DNA of 64,000 nucleotides from an uncultured Mycoplasma sp. (GTDB lineage Bacteria; Bacillota_I; Bacilli_A; Mycoplasmatales; Metamycoplasmataceae): NCBI GenBank assembly GCA_947039955.1, contig CAMRAC010000002.1, positions 1 to 64,000 of the forward strand, read 5' to 3'. Shown piece by piece: positions 34,014 to 44,303 of this stretch (position 1 is its first letter; each line of letters starts with the position of its first letter). The notes under the pieces were generated by a model. It saw only the letters and a program-made list of their open reading frames with translations, ran no database searches and was not told where the DNA came from. The position numbers and the translations under genes were made by a program.

Positions 34014-35606
34014 ATGAGAAAAATAGTAGGGAAAACAAAATTCATTTTTGTTACTGGTGGTGTAGTTTCTGGAATTGGTAAAGGGATTATTGCCGCTTCA
34101 ATAGGAAACATACTAAAGGCAAGAGGATTTAAAGTATTTACACAAAAACTTGATCCTTATTTAAATATTGATCCGGGAGTTCTTTCTCCATATGAACACG
34201 GAGAAGTTTATGTTACAAGAGACGGTGGAGAAACGGATTTAGATTTAGGTCACTATGAAAGATTTGTAGATGAAAAACTAACTAAAGATTCAAACTTCAC
34301 TTCTGGAAAGATATTTCAAAACGTTATTAACAAAGAGAGAAATGGTGAGTACAAAGGTAAGACCGTTCAAATAGTTCCTCACTTTACAAACGAAATAATT
34401 TCACTAATTGCTAAAACTGCTCAAACTCACAAACCCGACTTTCTTATAATTGAAATTGGTGGTACGGTGGGAGATATGGAATCAATTGCTTTTATTAGAG
34501 CTATTGCTGAATTTGGATTCTTTTATCCAGAACTTGCTTACTTTATACATACAACATATATTCCGTTTTTAGAAACTTCAAAAGATTTTAAAACTAAACC
34601 AACACAATATTCAATTTCTTCTTTGTTAACAATGGGTGTTAAACCAAATATGATTTTTTTAAGATCTCATAAAAAATTAACAAAAGATATAGTTACTAAA
34701 ATATCTAAATCAATTTTATTGGCAGAAGAAAAAATTATTCCATTGCATGATGTTGAAACAGTTTATGAAATTCCTTTGTATTTAGAAACTTTGAAAGTTG
34801 CTGATAATATTTTAAAAGATTTTAACATGGAAGAAAGAATTCCTGATCACGCAAAATGAACACACTTCATTGAAGAAGTTAAAGCTGCAAAATCAAAAAA
34901 ATTAACTATTGGAATGGTTGGAAAATATACTACTTTTGAAGATGCTTATAAATCTATTAAAGAAGCTTTGTTTATTTCTTCTGTTTACCAAAGTGTAGAT
35001 ATTAAGTTGAAATGAATTTCTTCAGAGGATATTACTGATGAAAATGTTCAAGACAAAATTGGTAAAGTTGACGGAATTGTTATATTGCCAGGATTTGGTT
35101 TAAGAGGATTTGAAGGAAAAATAACTGCTGCTATTTATGCAAGAGAAAATGATGTGCCTACATTAGGTATTTGTTTGGGTATGCAAGTTATGACTATTGC
35201 TCAGGCAAGATTATTAGGTTATAAAGATGCTACATCTTCGGAAATTACCAAAGAAGGAACTTTGATTTTTGATCTTATTAATAAAAATGAAGATTCATTA
35301 GGTGGAACTTTGCGTTTAGGGGAATCAATTGTTAGTTTCAAAAAAGGAACCCAATTTAGAAAAGTTTATGGAAAAGATAGTGCCGGGGAAAGACATAGAC
35401 ATCGTTATGAAGTAAACAAAGAATATATTGATGTTCTAGAAAATGAAGAATTCACTTTTTCAGGTTTTGATAGTAAAACCGGTTTAGTTGAAACATGTGA
35501 AATGAAAGGTAAAAAATTCTACTTAGGTACACAATATCATCCTGAATTTAATTCAACACCAATGAATCCACACCCTTTATTTACAGCTTTTCTAAAAGCT
35601 TGTTAA
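34014..35606 (+). CDS. pyrG: CTP synthase
   Basis: The 530-residue enzyme makes CTP from UTP, ATP and glutamine. The N-terminal synthetase domain opens with TKFIFVTGGVVSGIGKGIIAASIG, the P-loop-like signature. KLDPYLNIDPGVLSPYEHGEVYVT and ETDLDLGHYERF follow. The glutaminase domain begins near residue 290, has LPGFGLRGFEGK near residue 360, the nucleophile in TLGICLGMQVM near residue 386, and the catalytic His-Glu in TQYHPEFN near residue 509. The oxyanion loop motif is PGFG where many have PGGFG. AAGGATT is the ribosome-binding site. Mollicutes depend on it for CTP. It precedes the rimP operon but is separated by a terminator-like hairpin. Confidence 0.95.
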
Positions 35607-35652
35607 TTTTGTTTAAATTTCCAGTATTTAGAAATAAATTAAAATTATAAGT

Positions 35653-35715
35653 TATAATAAAATTGCTAATTAATTATTTAAAATAATATATATGAGTTGC
35701 TAAAGCAATTTTTTT
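35653..35715 (+). promoter_or_regulatory. promoter and leader terminator/attenuator of the rimP-nusA-infB operon
   Basis: TATAAT at 35653-35658 predicts a start near 35665. About 30 bases later GAGTTGC pairs with GCAATTT around TAAA (7 bp, two G-U), followed by T residues to 35715. The 3' arm can also pair with AAAATTGCT at 35659-35667, overlapping the likely start. So a terminator sits between promoter and rimP. It may instead just terminate pyrG transcripts. Confidence 0.4.
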
Positions 35716-35751
35716 ATTAAATTATAGCGAAACAAACAAAAAGGGGCACTT

Positions 35752-36195
35752 TTGATAGAAGAACTAAAGAAAAAACTAGATTTTCCACTTCTTGAATGTA
35801 AATTTACTAATAGAGATAATCTTTTATTTTTAGATATTGAGATTGATTATCCTACTATGGGTGAAATCCAAGCAAAAAGTAGAATAATTTCAGATATTAT
35901 TGACGAAATTGACACCAGTGATAAAGAATATTATTTAAATATTTATTCATCTGGAGCTGAAAAAGACATAGTTTTATCAGAATTAAAAAATTATCTTGAA
36001 AAATTTATTCAAATTTACTTAGAGAAACAACAACACGACAATATTTGATTTGAAGGAGAATTGCTTGAAGTTAAAGAAGATTCAATTCTAATGAAAATAA
36101 ATATGAAGGGTTGTTTTAGAAAAATAGAATTTCTAAATTCTAATATCAAACAATTCAAACAATCTATAAAACAAAAAAAGGAACTTATAAAATAA
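35752..36195 (+). CDS. rimP: ribosome maturation factor RimP
   Basis: The 147-residue protein fits RimP, a factor for 30S maturation, by position and pattern. The N-terminal domain has LLECKFTNRDNLLFLDIEIDYP, resembling lvdve....g...LrV.ID. IISDIIDEIDTSDKEYYLNIYSSGAEKDI matches the ...e.iD......Y.LEVSSPGldRpL motif in degenerate form (IYSSGAEKDI). An SH3-like C-terminal domain follows. Sequence conservation is weak, so the call leans on being the first gene before nusA. The start is TTG at 35752 with AAAGGGG 6 bases upstream; no ATG fits. The stop overlaps nusA (TAATG). Confidence 0.78.
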
Positions 36196-37763
36196 TGAAA
36201 AATCAAACAAACCCACTAGAACTAATTAAGTTTATATCTCAGTCAAAGGAGATGGATATTAATGATATTGTTCAATTTCTACTAAACGCAATTGAACGAA
36301 TTGTACACTCTCAATTAGACCCTGATGCTGAATTAACACTTTCAATAAATGAAGATGAAAACAGATTAGTTTTAATTAATAAATCTAAAGTAGTTATTGA
36401 AGATAGTGAAAACTATGAAAAAGAATCAAACTTAATTGATATTAAATTGGCGGAAGCTTTGTTGCTTGATCCAACTGTAAGAGTAGGAGACTCTATTGCT
36501 TCTGAAATTAAATTTGATGATTTTTCTAGAACTACTTTTAGTAAGATAGAACAATCATTTAAATTAGAAATCTTGAATTTAGAAAAAACTAAAATATACA
36601 ATAAATACTTTCCACTTATTGGAGAACAAGTTGATGCTAAACTTGAAGAAGAAAATGGTAAAACAGCTACTTTTGTTTTAGAGGATGGAACACATTGTTT
36701 AATGCCTATGAAATTCAGAAATATGAGTATTAACCTTTCTAATTCTGATTACCATAAAGTTTTTATAGAAGAAGTATATGAAAATTCTAGAGATTACCAA
36801 GTGTTAGTTTCTAACTCTTCATCAAGCAGAATAAAAGAAGTTTTAAAGGTAGAGATTCCTGAAGTTGAAAATGGAAATATTCAAATAGTTTCTATTAGTA
36901 GAATTCCTGGTGTAAGAGCTAAAATAGCCTTTAGAAAAAACCCAGATTTTGATGGAGATATGGATATTATTGGATCAATAATTGGACAAGGTGGACAAAG
37001 AATAAACGCCGTATCTGAAAAAATCGGTGGAGAGAAAATTGATGTTATTCAATACTCTGACGATTTAAATGAATATATTTCAAATGCAATGTCACCTGCA
37101 AAAGTTATTTCGATTAATTTAAAACCAAATGGAAAAGATTATTTAATTATTGTTCCAAATAAACACAATACAATAGCTATTGGTAAACAAGGGATAAATG
37201 TTAAATTAACTGTTGAATTAACCAAAACAAATATTGATATTATTTCTATAGCTGATGCTCAAGAAAGAAACATTCAAATATTATGAAATGGAAATGTAAG
37301 CCCTGAACAAGTGGAGCAAATTGAATCACATGATGGTGCTAGATCATTCCAATTCGATAATAGAAGAAATGCAAGAACAAACAACAATGGAGGCTACCAA
37401 AATAATACTGGAAACAGATACAGCTCTCCAAGTTTAAACATGGATGAATTTGATAAAGAATTAGCAGAGTACAAAACAGAAATCAATGAATTTGAATCTG
37501 GAGAATTTGCATATGGTGATTTTAAACCAAGTTATTTTGATTACCAAAGCGATAATAACAATAGCAATAAAGATGATAATAAATCAAACATGAGTTTTAG
37601 CGATATGAATAACTCTATTCAAGACGCTACCTCTACAAGTAAACCTTCTAAAAGAGATATCAATGATATCGAGAAATCATTCCAATTTGATTCTGATCTA
37701 GCATCAGATATTAACTTTGATGATTATGACTTCTCAGACTTTGATGAAGAGAATAATGAATAA
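36195..37763 (+). CDS. nusA: transcription termination/antitermination factor NusA
   Basis: The 522-residue RNA polymerase cofactor has the N-terminal domain (residues 1-125, ending in VRVGDSIASEI), an S1 domain (about 130-200), and two KH domains. KH1 begins IVSISRIPGVRAKIAFR and holds IGSIIGQGGQRINAVSEKIGGEKIDV; KH2 has NTIAIGKQGINVKLTVELT. All match NusA (typically PG.RtKvAV, D.vGACVG..G.R). The usual GACVG is here GSIIG. After residue 370 comes a 150-residue acidic, Asn/Ser/Asp-rich tail without recognisable fold. The gene overlaps rimP by one base and ylxR by eight. Confidence 0.94.
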
Positions 37764-38043
37764 AAAAGAAATTTTGAGGAAATGTATTGTAACTAATAGA
37801 GTTATTGATGTTAATGAAATGATCAGGGTTGTTAAAGATAAAGAAGATAATATTTTTCTAGACTATAACAAACACATACAAGGTCGTGGAGCTTACATCA
37901 CTAATGAATTTAAGTTAATTATACAGGCACTCGAAAGAAAAATGCTTAATAGAGCGTTTAAAGCAAATATTTCGAAAGATGTATACGACAAGTTGAAACA
38001 AGAGGCTATAAAATATGAAGAAAATAAAAACAAAGAACAATAA
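37756..38043 (+). CDS. ylxR: YlxR-family RNA-binding protein
   Basis: The 95-residue protein begins [26 protein letters not shown]. The R.Cv.t....k.eLiRvV pattern and [10 protein letters not shown] (GRGaYl motif) near residue 44 identify the YlxR (DUF448) family, a nucleic-acid-binding protein usually found between nusA and infB. I start at ATG 37756, which overlaps nusA by 8 bases; upstream ATGs at 37717 would lie within nusA. In many Firmicutes an L7Ae-like gene (ylxQ) follows; here infB follows directly, overlapping by 29 bases. Confidence 0.88.
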   Translation: MNKKEILRKCIVTNRVIDVNEMIRVVKDKEDNIFLDYNKHIQGRGAYITNEFKLIIQALERKMLNRAFKANISKDVYDKLKQEAIKYEENKNKEQ

Positions 38044-39868
38044 GAATGGCGACAAAGCCAAAAATAAAGTTGAAGACAGAAGAACTAATGATCTTCAAAT
38101 CAAGAAGCAATTGACTAATGTTAAAACAGAACTAAAAGACGGAGTCTTTATTTTCACTGGACCTATGTCGGTTAATGAGTTTTCTAATAATATCAAAATT
38201 AAGCCTAATGAAATATTAATCAACCTTTTCAAAAAAGGAAAATTATACAATTTAAATTCAACTTTATCTGAAGAAGAGATTGCAGAAATTTGTTTCGAAT
38301 ATGAATATGACTTCCAAAAAGAAGAAGAGTCTAATGAGACTAACTTTATGGATCATCTTAAAGTAAATGACCCTACAGAAGAATTGGAAAAAAGACCTCC
38401 GATAATTACTATTATGGGTCATGTTGATCATGGTAAAACAACATTGATTGATAAAATTAGAAACTCTAATATAGCACTTGGTGAAAGTGGTGGTATTACT
38501 CAGCATACAGGCGCTTATCAAGTTTTACACAAAGATGAATATATTACATTTTTAGATACTCCAGGTCATGAAGCCTTTACAGCTATGAGGGCAAGAGGTG
38601 CTAAAGTAACAGATATTGTTGTTTTAGTTGTTGCTGCTGATGATGGCGTTATGCCTCAAACTATTGAAGCCATTGATCATGCAAAATTTGCTAATGTGCC
38701 TTTGATTGTTTTTGTTAACAAAATGGACAAACAAGGAATTGATACTGAAAAAGTAAAAGGAGATCTCTCTAAACACGATGTTCTTTGTGAAGAATGAGGA
38801 GGAAACATTCCCTTTGTATATGGTTCAGGTTTAACCGGAGATGGTATTAATCAACTTTTTGATATCATTTTACTTCAAGCAGAAGTATTAGAATTAAAAG
38901 CTAATAGAAATCGTTCAGCTATGGGAACTGTTATTGAATCTCACATTGACATTGGTCAAGGAACTATTGCCACATTGATTATTGACAATGGAACTTTATT
39001 GAAAAGAGATTTCATTGTAGCTGGATCTCACTATGGAAGAATTAAAAATATTACTTCGACATTGGGTGAAGAACTTGAAAAAGCATTACCAGGAACTCCT
39101 GTTATTGTCACTGGTTTAAATTACACTCCAAACGCCGGAGATAGATTCATTGGATTTGATGATGAAAAATTTGCTAAAGAACTTGCTAATAGAAAAGCGT
39201 TTGTTGATAAAAAGAATGCCTTAAACTTAAGACAAACTCAAATATCAAATGCAAACTCTGATTTAAAAATATTTAACGTAATGATTAAGTCTGATGTTCA
39301 AGGAACAGCGGAAGCCTTAAAACATTCTATATCTGCTCTTAAGAATGATGAAGTGCTTGTTAATGTTGTAAGAGCTTCTGTGGGTAATGTTACTAAAAGT
39401 GATGTTTTGCTTGGACAAACATCTAACTCAATTATTTATGCTTTTAATTTAAAAGTTGATGGAAGTGTTAAAAAGTTTGCTGAGTCTGAAAAAGTTATTA
39501 TTAAAACAGAAACAACTATTTATAAAATTATTGAAGATGTAGAGTTGATGATAAAGTCAAAACAAGAACCAAAATATGAAGAAGTTATTACAGGTGAAGC
39601 TCTTGTTCAAAAATTATTTTACTTTTCAAAGGTTGGAACTATAGCGGGTTGTTTAGTTGTTAGTGGAGTAATTAAATCTAATACTAAACTTAGAGTTTTA
39701 AGAAATGAAAAAATTGTTCATGATGGAAAATTAGAAACGTTACAGAATGGTAAGAATAATATCAAGAAAGCTGAAAAAGGAACAGAGTTCGGAACACACA
39801 TCAGAAAATTTGATGATTTACAAGAAGGAGATAAACTACAAACTTATGATGAAGTTTTAGTTTCATAA
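38015..39868 (+). CDS. infB: translation initiation factor IF-2
   Basis: The 617-residue GTPase brings fMet-tRNA to the 30S subunit. The N-terminal region is very short and Lys/Asn-rich. The IF2-N segment is [29 protein letters not shown] near residue 50. The G domain has [20 protein letters not shown] (G1) near residue 128, [12 protein letters not shown] (switch I), [22 protein letters not shown] (G3), and VFVNKMDK (G4, NKxD). Domains II-IV follow ([26 protein letters not shown]), ending near [16 protein letters not shown]. Length agrees with Mollicutes IF-2 (about 600-620). Confidence 0.96.
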
Positions 39869-39872
39869 AATT

Positions 39873-40214
39873 TTGAATGAAATAAATAAAAGAAAAAAAG
39901 AATCAAACTATATGTTATTGATTTCGCAAATTATTCAACAAGACGTTACTAATGTAAATATTAGTAATACAACTGTTGTGGACGCAAAGCTATCTAACGA
40001 TGGATCTAATTTAAAAATCTATGTTGCATTTGAGAAAATGGAAAATAGGTCTCTAGAGGCCCTTAATAAGTCAAAGGGGTTTATTAGAACAATGCTTTCT
40101 CAATATGAATTAGGAAGAAGTGTTCCGAGACTGAATTTTGTTTTAGATGTTGTCGGTAAGAAAGCATTAGAGATTGATAAAATTTTAGAATCAATTAAAT
40201 CAGAAAAAGAATAA
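39873..40214 (+). CDS. rbfA: ribosome-binding factor A
   Basis: The 113-residue KH-like protein binds 30S and assists maturation of the 5' end of 16S rRNA. LLISQIIQQDVTNVNIS, VVDAKLSNDGSNLKIYVAF and GFIRTMLSQYELGRSVPRLNFVLD match the RbfA order i...l...i........i..v.ls.D...a.Vyv ... iR..l...l.lR..P.L.F. I take TTG 39873 as the start, four bases after infB; the first in-frame ATG is at 39912 and would cut the first helix. Last gene of the operon, followed by a strong terminator. Confidence 0.85.
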   Translation: MNEINKRKKESNYMLLISQIIQQDVTNVNISNTTVVDAKLSNDGSNLKIYVAFEKMENRSLEALNKSKGFIRTMLSQYELGRSVPRLNFVLDVVGKKALEIDKILESIKSEKE

Positions 40215-40233
40215 TTATTTTTCATTACTATAT

Positions 40234-40265
40234 AAAAATAAAAGCAATCTCTTGCTTTTATTTTT
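40234..40265. terminator. bidirectional terminator after rbfA
   Basis: A 14-bp perfect stem (AAAAATAAAAGCAA with its complement) closes on TCTC and is flanked by T runs in both directions. The stop codon of the convergent membrane-protein gene (40258-40260) lies within the stem. Confidence 0.85.
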
Positions 40266-41079
40266 TTGATCTTACTTTGTTGATGATTACTTTTACGATA
40301 ATAGGAACAACTAATATTGATAAAACTGATAGGAAGAAAATTTTTCTATAAGCCTTGTTCATGTCTGCAGTTATTTTTTGAATTTCTATTTGTGAAATAA
40401 CTTCATTACCAAAGAAAGATTGAATATCAATAATTCTTTTTTTACGGAATATAGTAAATCAAATGTGAACCACCATTAAACCAATTAAACCAATAATAAT
40501 ATATATTGCTAAATTTTCTGGAGCAGGTCCTAAATCTTTGATTCATTGTTCAAAATTGAATACTCATCAGTTTACATCTTTCAATCATCAAAAGATTAAT
40601 ACAAAAATTGTTCCATAAAATAAAATTGAAATAGTTATTCAATTATGAGTTACTTGTTTTTTATAAAGTTTAATATAAATATTAGAAATAAAAGGTGGTG
40701 TAGTTTTTAATCCAGAACCTAAATCATCTCTGTAGACTTTAACTGCGTTTTTCAAACCTCTATACTCAATGAAGTTATATATTAGTTTTGCTAATGATAC
40801 TATAGCTATAACTGAAGTCGGAATATATCAAAATCAACCTCATTTTAAAACGTTTGAAATTAAAGATATAATAATTATCTGAGATATCAATATTGCAAAA
40901 CATAGAATAAAGACAAATAAGAATCTTGTATTTTCATGCTTAAACACTTTGTAAATTCCGTTTGGTATTACACCTAGCGGGTCTTGTTTGTAGTTGGAAT
41001 TTATTTTAATTGCATTAATCTTAGAAGGGTTTTCAACAAAAGTAATTGTGCCAGTATTATAGATAGGTTTGATTTGCAT
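40258..41079 (-). CDS. multi-pass membrane protein of unknown function
   Basis: The 273-residue protein has a soluble N-terminal part of about 50 residues. Roughly five hydrophobic helices follow, at residues 53-78, 81-102, 147-168, 190-212 and 246-265. Two aromatic clusters stand out, WGWFWYIP and LIFWWLKDVNWW, many of the Trp being TGA-coded. The C-terminus is short and basic. I recognise no family signature. The start at ATG 41079 has GGAG 6 bases upstream; a GTG at 41094 is in frame but lies before that site. It is downstream of mnmG on the same strand, with 53 bases between. Confidence 0.75.
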
Positions 41080-41132
41080 AATTACTCCACTCACTTAAAT
41101 ATTTATATAATTATATCAAATATTAAGTTTTA

Positions 41133-42956
41133 TTAAATGCTCTTTGTGTTTATATGAAATAATAACATCTCTATGTCTGCGGGGTTTATTCCTGATATTC
41201 GATATGCTTGTCCCAAAGTTTCTGGTCTTATTTTGATTAACTTCTGTCTAGCTTCGGTTGCTAAGTTTTGAACTTTTTCATAATCAATATTTTTAGGAAT
41301 TTTTAAAAACTCTAATCTCAACATTTTTTCAGCAGAAACATTTTGTTTTTTGATATATCCATCTAAACGAATTTGAATAATTAAATTATCTTTGTATTTA
41401 AAATCTTTTATAAAGTAATCAACATCAACTTCAGGTCTAGAGAGAACTTTGAAAATAGATTGACCATTCAAGATTTCTAACTTAATTGCCATAGGATCAC
41501 TAGATGATAAATAAGTGTTTTTTAACTCTTCTATTTTTTCACTAATAATTAAATATTTTTCTTTCACTTCATTAAATGTTTCTTCGTCAATCATATTTGT
41601 TTCCAAAGCGTATTTGGCTAAACGGATATCAGCGTTGTCATTTCTTAATAGCAATCTATATTCAGCTCTAGAAGTTAACATTCTATAAGGTTCTTTAGTT
41701 CCCTTGATTGTTAAGTCATCAATCATTACACCTATGTATGAATCACTTCTTAAAAGATTAAGGGGTTCTTTACTTTTTAATTTTTGAGCTGCATTTATTC
41801 CAGCGATTAAGCCTTGTGCTGCTGCTTCTTCATATCCGCTTGTTCCATTTATTTGTCCAGCAAAAAATAAGTTTTTTATTATTTTAGATTCAAGGGATTT
41901 TGTAATTTGTAAAGAATCTATTGCATCATATTCAATGGCATAACCTCATTTGGAAATTCTTGCATTTTTCAATCCTGGAATTGTATTGATGAATTGTTTT
42001 TGAACATCTATTGGCATTGAAGTGGAAAGACCGTTTATGTAATAAATGTCACCCTTTGAAGTTTCTGGTTCGAAAAATACTTGGTGTCTTAATTTATCTT
42101 GAAACCTTACAACTTTATCTTCTATTGAAGGACAATACCTTGGACCTATTCCATTAATTAATCCTGAATACATACTTGACTTATTTAAATTGTCCAAAAT
42201 AATTTTATGTGTTTCTTCATTAGTATAAGTTAAGAAACAATGAATTTGAGATCTAAATGTTACGTTTGATCTTGAAGAGAAAGTCAAGCTTTCTTCTTCT
42301 AATATTTCTTCTTCCACTTCATCAAAATTAATTGAATCAGCAAATATTCTTGCAGGAGTCCCTGTTTTTAATCTCATTAAATTAAAACCTAAATCTTTTA
42401 AATTTTCCGAAAGATTAGAAGATGTTTGATCTCCATCTGGTCCAGAAATAACAACATCACTTCCTCGCAGAACTCTTGAGTCCATATATGTTCCTGTGGT
42501 AATAATTACCATAGTAGACTTGATTGACTCTCCTGAACTTAAAGTAATTCCTATAACTTTATTATCTTCAATAATTAATGAATGTACCATTCCTGTAATC
42601 AAATTTATGTTTTTATTGTTGTCAACATATTCTTTAATTATTTCAGAATATTTATCTTTATCAATTTGTGCCCTAATAGCTCTTACAGCAGGTCCCTTTG
42701 AAAGGTTTAACATTTTTACTTGAATCATTGCTAAGTCGGCAAAGTATCCTTGCATTCCTCCTAAAGCATCAATTTCTTTTGTGATGATGCCTTTTGCTGG
42801 TCCACCAATCGAAGGGTTGCAAGGCATAGAAGCCAATTTATTTTCATCAAGAGTAATTAAAGCAATATTAAAATTTTGTTTTGCTAAAGCGAACGCAGCT
42901 TCTATTCCTGCGTGGCCACCACCGACAACTATTGCATCAAATTTTTTCTCTATCAT
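41133..42956 (-). CDS. mnmG: tRNA uridine-5-carboxymethylaminomethyl modification enzyme MnmG
   Basis: The 607-residue FAD protein acts with MnmE (not in this window) to modify U34 of tRNAs that read NNA/NNG codons. FDAIVVGGGHAGIEAAFALA at residues 5-24 is the FAD-binding motif. MPCNPSIGGPAKGIITKEIDALGG near residue 44 is a family signature. LKTGTPARI near residue 198 and GIGPRYCPSIEDKVVRF near residue 267 are others. YIGVMIDDL and the C-terminal helical domain (RYSGY-like DGYIKKQ; ETLGQAYRISGINPADIEML) complete it. An AGAAAG ribosome-binding site precedes the ATG. Confidence 0.96.
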
Positions 42957-43019
42957 GTTTTCTTTCTAATAATTACTTTTAAGAATTATTTATTTTAAAT
43001 AATAACCTTTAATTAATAA

Positions 43020-43706
43020 TTAAATTAAATTTTTATCAATATCTTTTCATTCACCTATTAAAAGATTAAGATCATTTAATTTTAAATTTCCAACTCTTAT
43101 TCTATTTAATTCAACAACTTCATTACCAACGTTATAGAACATTCTTTTTATTTGGTGGTATTTACCTTCGGTTAAAGTTATGTTGCATTTATTCATAACA
43201 TTATTTGTTATTTTAATAGGTTTTAAAATCTTATTATCTAATTTCATTTCTGCTTGAATATTAATTATCATTTCTTCTGTTAGATTATTTTTTAAAACAA
43301 CCTCATATTCTTTTTCAACATTTTTCTTAGGAGATTTTAATTCATGAGTTCACTGACCATCATTGGTTAGTAAAACTATTCCAGTTGTATCCTTATCTAA
43401 TCTTCCGACTATATGCAAATCAAAATTATTATATCTGTTTATTAAATCCATAATTGTACTTTGGTCTTTATCCTTGGTGGCACAAACATAATTTTTTGGC
43501 TTGTTCAAAACTATGTAGATAAATTCTTGATATTCTATTTCTTCATTTTTAAATACAATTTTATTAATTAAGGGGTTTATTTTGAATGCAGGATCTTTTT
43601 GGATTTGACCATCGACTAAAACATTCCCTATTTTTATTTCTTTTTTAATTTCTTTACGACTCAAATTATTTTGCGAAGATATAATTTTTTCTAATCTTTT
43701 TTTCAT
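43020..43706 (-). CDS. RsuA/RluB-family pseudouridine synthase
   Basis: The 228-residue protein has an N-terminal S4 domain (RLEKIISSQNNLSRKEIKKEIKIGNVLVDG) and a catalytic core. IVLNKPKNYVCATKD and VGRLDKDTTGIVLLTNDGQ near residue 98 hold the catalytic Asp in the RsuA-type GRLDxxTxGLLLLTnDG form. EGKYHQIKRMFYNVGNEVVELNRIRVGN is the second family motif. Length is close to E. coli RsuA (16S rRNA position 516), though RluB-type 23S modification is equally possible. It is distinct from the RluA-type synthase at 3080. No ribosome-binding site is seen; TATAAT ends 8 bases before the ATG. Confidence 0.88.
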
Positions 43707-43714
43707 TATTTTAA

Positions 43715-43720
43715 ATTATA
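43715..43720 (-). promoter_or_regulatory. -10 box of the rsuA-like gene
   Basis: TATAAT on the minus strand with 8 bases to the ATG at 43706 and no ribosome-binding site; a likely leaderless start. Confidence 0.5.
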
Positions 43721-43835
43721 ACTATTATTCACTTTCAAAACAAGATTAACATTAATTTTTAGGACTTTAAATTATAGAATGTTGATGTGAAGTGATATAA
43801 TTATTTTAAAAAGTTTGAAATTGAGGTAACAGAAT

Positions 43836-44063
43836 ATGGATTTAGGTTTAGCTATTGGTTTGATAATAGGATTGTCGATAATTTTGTTTATTTTAGGTGG
43901 TTTTTTAGGATTTTATTTCACTAAGAAAATGTTTGAAAAACAATTGAGAGAGAATCCTCCAATCACAGAAAAAATGGTTAGAGCCATGTTTTTACAAATG
44001 GGTAGAAAACCTTCAGAAGCACATATTAAAAATGTTATGAGATCTATAAAAAATGCAAAATAA
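43836..44063 (+). CDS. UPF0154 (YneF-like) small membrane protein
   Basis: The 75-residue protein has one N-terminal membrane helix (LGLAIGLIIGLSIILFILGGFLGFYFTKK) and a basic cytoplasmic tail, KQLRENPPITEKMVRAMFLQMGRKPSEAHIKNVMRSIK. NPPIxExMIRxMmxQMGrKPSExki matches the UPF0154 family closely. Function is unknown; the family is widespread in Firmicutes and Mollicutes. It has a modest ribosome-binding site (GAGG). It is divergent from the rsuA-like gene across 129 bases that hold promoters for both. Confidence 0.9.
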   Translation: MDLGLAIGLIIGLSIILFILGGFLGFYFTKKMFEKQLRENPPITEKMVRAMFLQMGRKPSEAHIKNVMRSIKNAK

Positions 44064-44119
44064 AAACATTTTTTAAACAAAAAAATGATGTTTAAATTAA
44101 TATTTTCAGAACTCTTGTT

Positions 44120-44143
44120 ATGGTTATAATTACCATTTTTTTT
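44120..44143 (+). terminator. terminator after the UPF0154 gene
   Basis: ATGGT pairs with ACCAT around 7 bases, then eight T residues. Short stem, but a good T run. The rest of the gap 44064-44303 holds a TATAAT at 44244 and the ribosome-binding site of the next gene. Confidence 0.5.
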
Positions 44144-44243
44144 GTTTTAAAATTCAATTAAAAAAGGTTTATTTTCAAGATAATTTAGTGATTTAATATC
44201 AAAATATTTTCTATATATTTCCCTATTTATTTGTTTTTTTTGT

Positions 44244-44249
44244 TATAAT
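44244..44249 (+). promoter_or_regulatory. -10 box of the giant surface protein gene
   Basis: TATAAT 54 bases before the ATG at 44304. A poly-T stretch lies immediately upstream; no clear -35 is seen. The ribosome-binding site is AAGAGG, 6 bases before the ATG. Confidence 0.45.
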
Positions 44250-44303
44250 AATTTATATTAAAAATGAATTTAAATAATTTTTGATAAGTAAAAGAGGTAA
44301 TTT

